Shown here piece by piece: positions 63,406-64,000 of a stretch of DNA of 64,000 nucleotides (positions are counted from its first letter, which is position 1; the number at the start of each line of letters is the position of its first letter). A model generated the notes under the pieces. It was not told the origin of the DNA. It searched no databases and was given only the letters and a program-made list of their open reading frames with translations. Source of the DNA: Yponomeuta sedellus (taxonomy: Eukaryota > Arthropoda > Insecta > Lepidoptera > Yponomeutidae). The position numbers and the translations under genes were made by a program. The stretch spans positions 14,010,016 through 14,074,015 of the forward strand of contig OW203734.1 of assembly GCA_934045075.1 (NCBI GenBank), written 5' to 3'.

Positions 63406-63829
63406 TGAATCTATAAAATGCATATTGTTCAATAGAGTCATATTAGTCCGGTACTGGTCGTTTTATTCACACTATCGGTAATTTAGTAACCAATCGCATT
63501 GCAATGGTACAAACCGTGCTACTTAACTCGGCGCCTTTCGCGATTCGATCTTCATTGCGAGAAATGCCTATTTAGTTTGTGCGGATGATACATCTGGAAT
63601 GACATTGTACTGCTATTTTTTTGCAAATAGTCTACAAATTGAGGCAGATATCAACCATAGCCGTTCTTATTTTATACTATTGAAAAATTATGTAAGTATT
63701 TGACTATAAAGCCTGGTCAACTGATTGTGTTGTGTGGAAGTTATTATCATTATAATTACAAATGGAATTTATAAAAAAAATCTGTACAGTTTCTTAATCA
63801 TGTAAATAGTGATTTTTTGGACCTGTGGC

Positions 63830-63955
63830 CGTGTATTTAAGAAAAAAACCTAAAAATAGATACGAACGGCCGTTTTCGGGGTAAATGCTATCTATTCCCC
63901 AAGTTCGTAATCCGGGGTTCTTTTGTCGTGCATCCACGAATGATATCTTCCAAAA
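63830..63955. mobile_element. MITE family E-like centre
   Basis: AACGGCCGTTTTCGGGGTAA resembles the hallmark of family E. The termini were not found, and the copy may continue past the window end. Confidence 0.4.
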
Positions 63956-64000
63956 ATCACCGTTCTCGTGATTGAAAGATTGTATAGAAACCTTTTGCAA

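Overview
The window looks like nuclear DNA of a moth or butterfly (Lepidoptera). It is AT-rich and intron-dominated, with short tRNA-derived and 5S-rRNA-derived SINEs, RTE-, Jockey-, CR1- and R1/I-type LINE fragments, a Penelope-like fragment and many foldback (MITE-like) elements. The species cannot be fixed from the sequence. No bacterial, phage, CRISPR or intact viral features were seen.

The only host gene recognised is on the + strand: the 3' part of an adipokinetic hormone receptor (AKHR), a G-protein-coupled receptor. One exon (2276-2475) encodes intracellular loop 3 and TM6. A second (4835-4950) encodes TM7 with its NPxxY motif. Both have canonical splice sites and join in phase. A third segment (49015-49192) is proposed here as the terminal exon: it continues the frame exactly, is GC-rich, is Ser/Thr-rich with two cysteines near its end, and is followed by an AATAAA 45 bases after the stop. 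If so, nearly the whole window is introns of this gene plus 3' flank, and one intron is about 44 kb. The exons for TM1-TM5 lie upstream of the window.

Layout: 1-2275, intron with SINEs and a MITE; 2276-4950, AKHR exons and a 2.4-kb intron; 4951-13,400, MITEs, SINEs and RTE fragments; 13,425-14,663, a 5'-truncated RTE-type LINE with an open frame and a target-site duplication (TSD); 14,790-23,760, SINEs, a 280-bp pentanucleotide array, Penelope-like termini and a Penelope-like fragment; 23,770-33,250, mixed SINEs with one quiet stretch at 24.7-26.9 kb; 33,574-36,933, a decayed TIR element that received a foldback SINE and an R1/I-type LINE with a 14-bp TSD; 37,000-44,100, LINE fragments, a 191-bp-arm hairpin and tandem repeats; 44,400-49,000, SINEs and MITEs; 49,015-49,242, the putative last AKHR exon; 49,700-64,000, further SINEs, MITEs and LINE fragments.

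The most interesting structures are mobile. One tRNA-like repeat family exists both as simple copies and as foldback copies in which two tRNA-like arms face each other; simple and foldback copies alike carry TSDs. One SINE family contains a recognisable 5S rRNA module. One hairpin has 191-bp arms with a single mismatch. No new defence-type or metabolic system was found.
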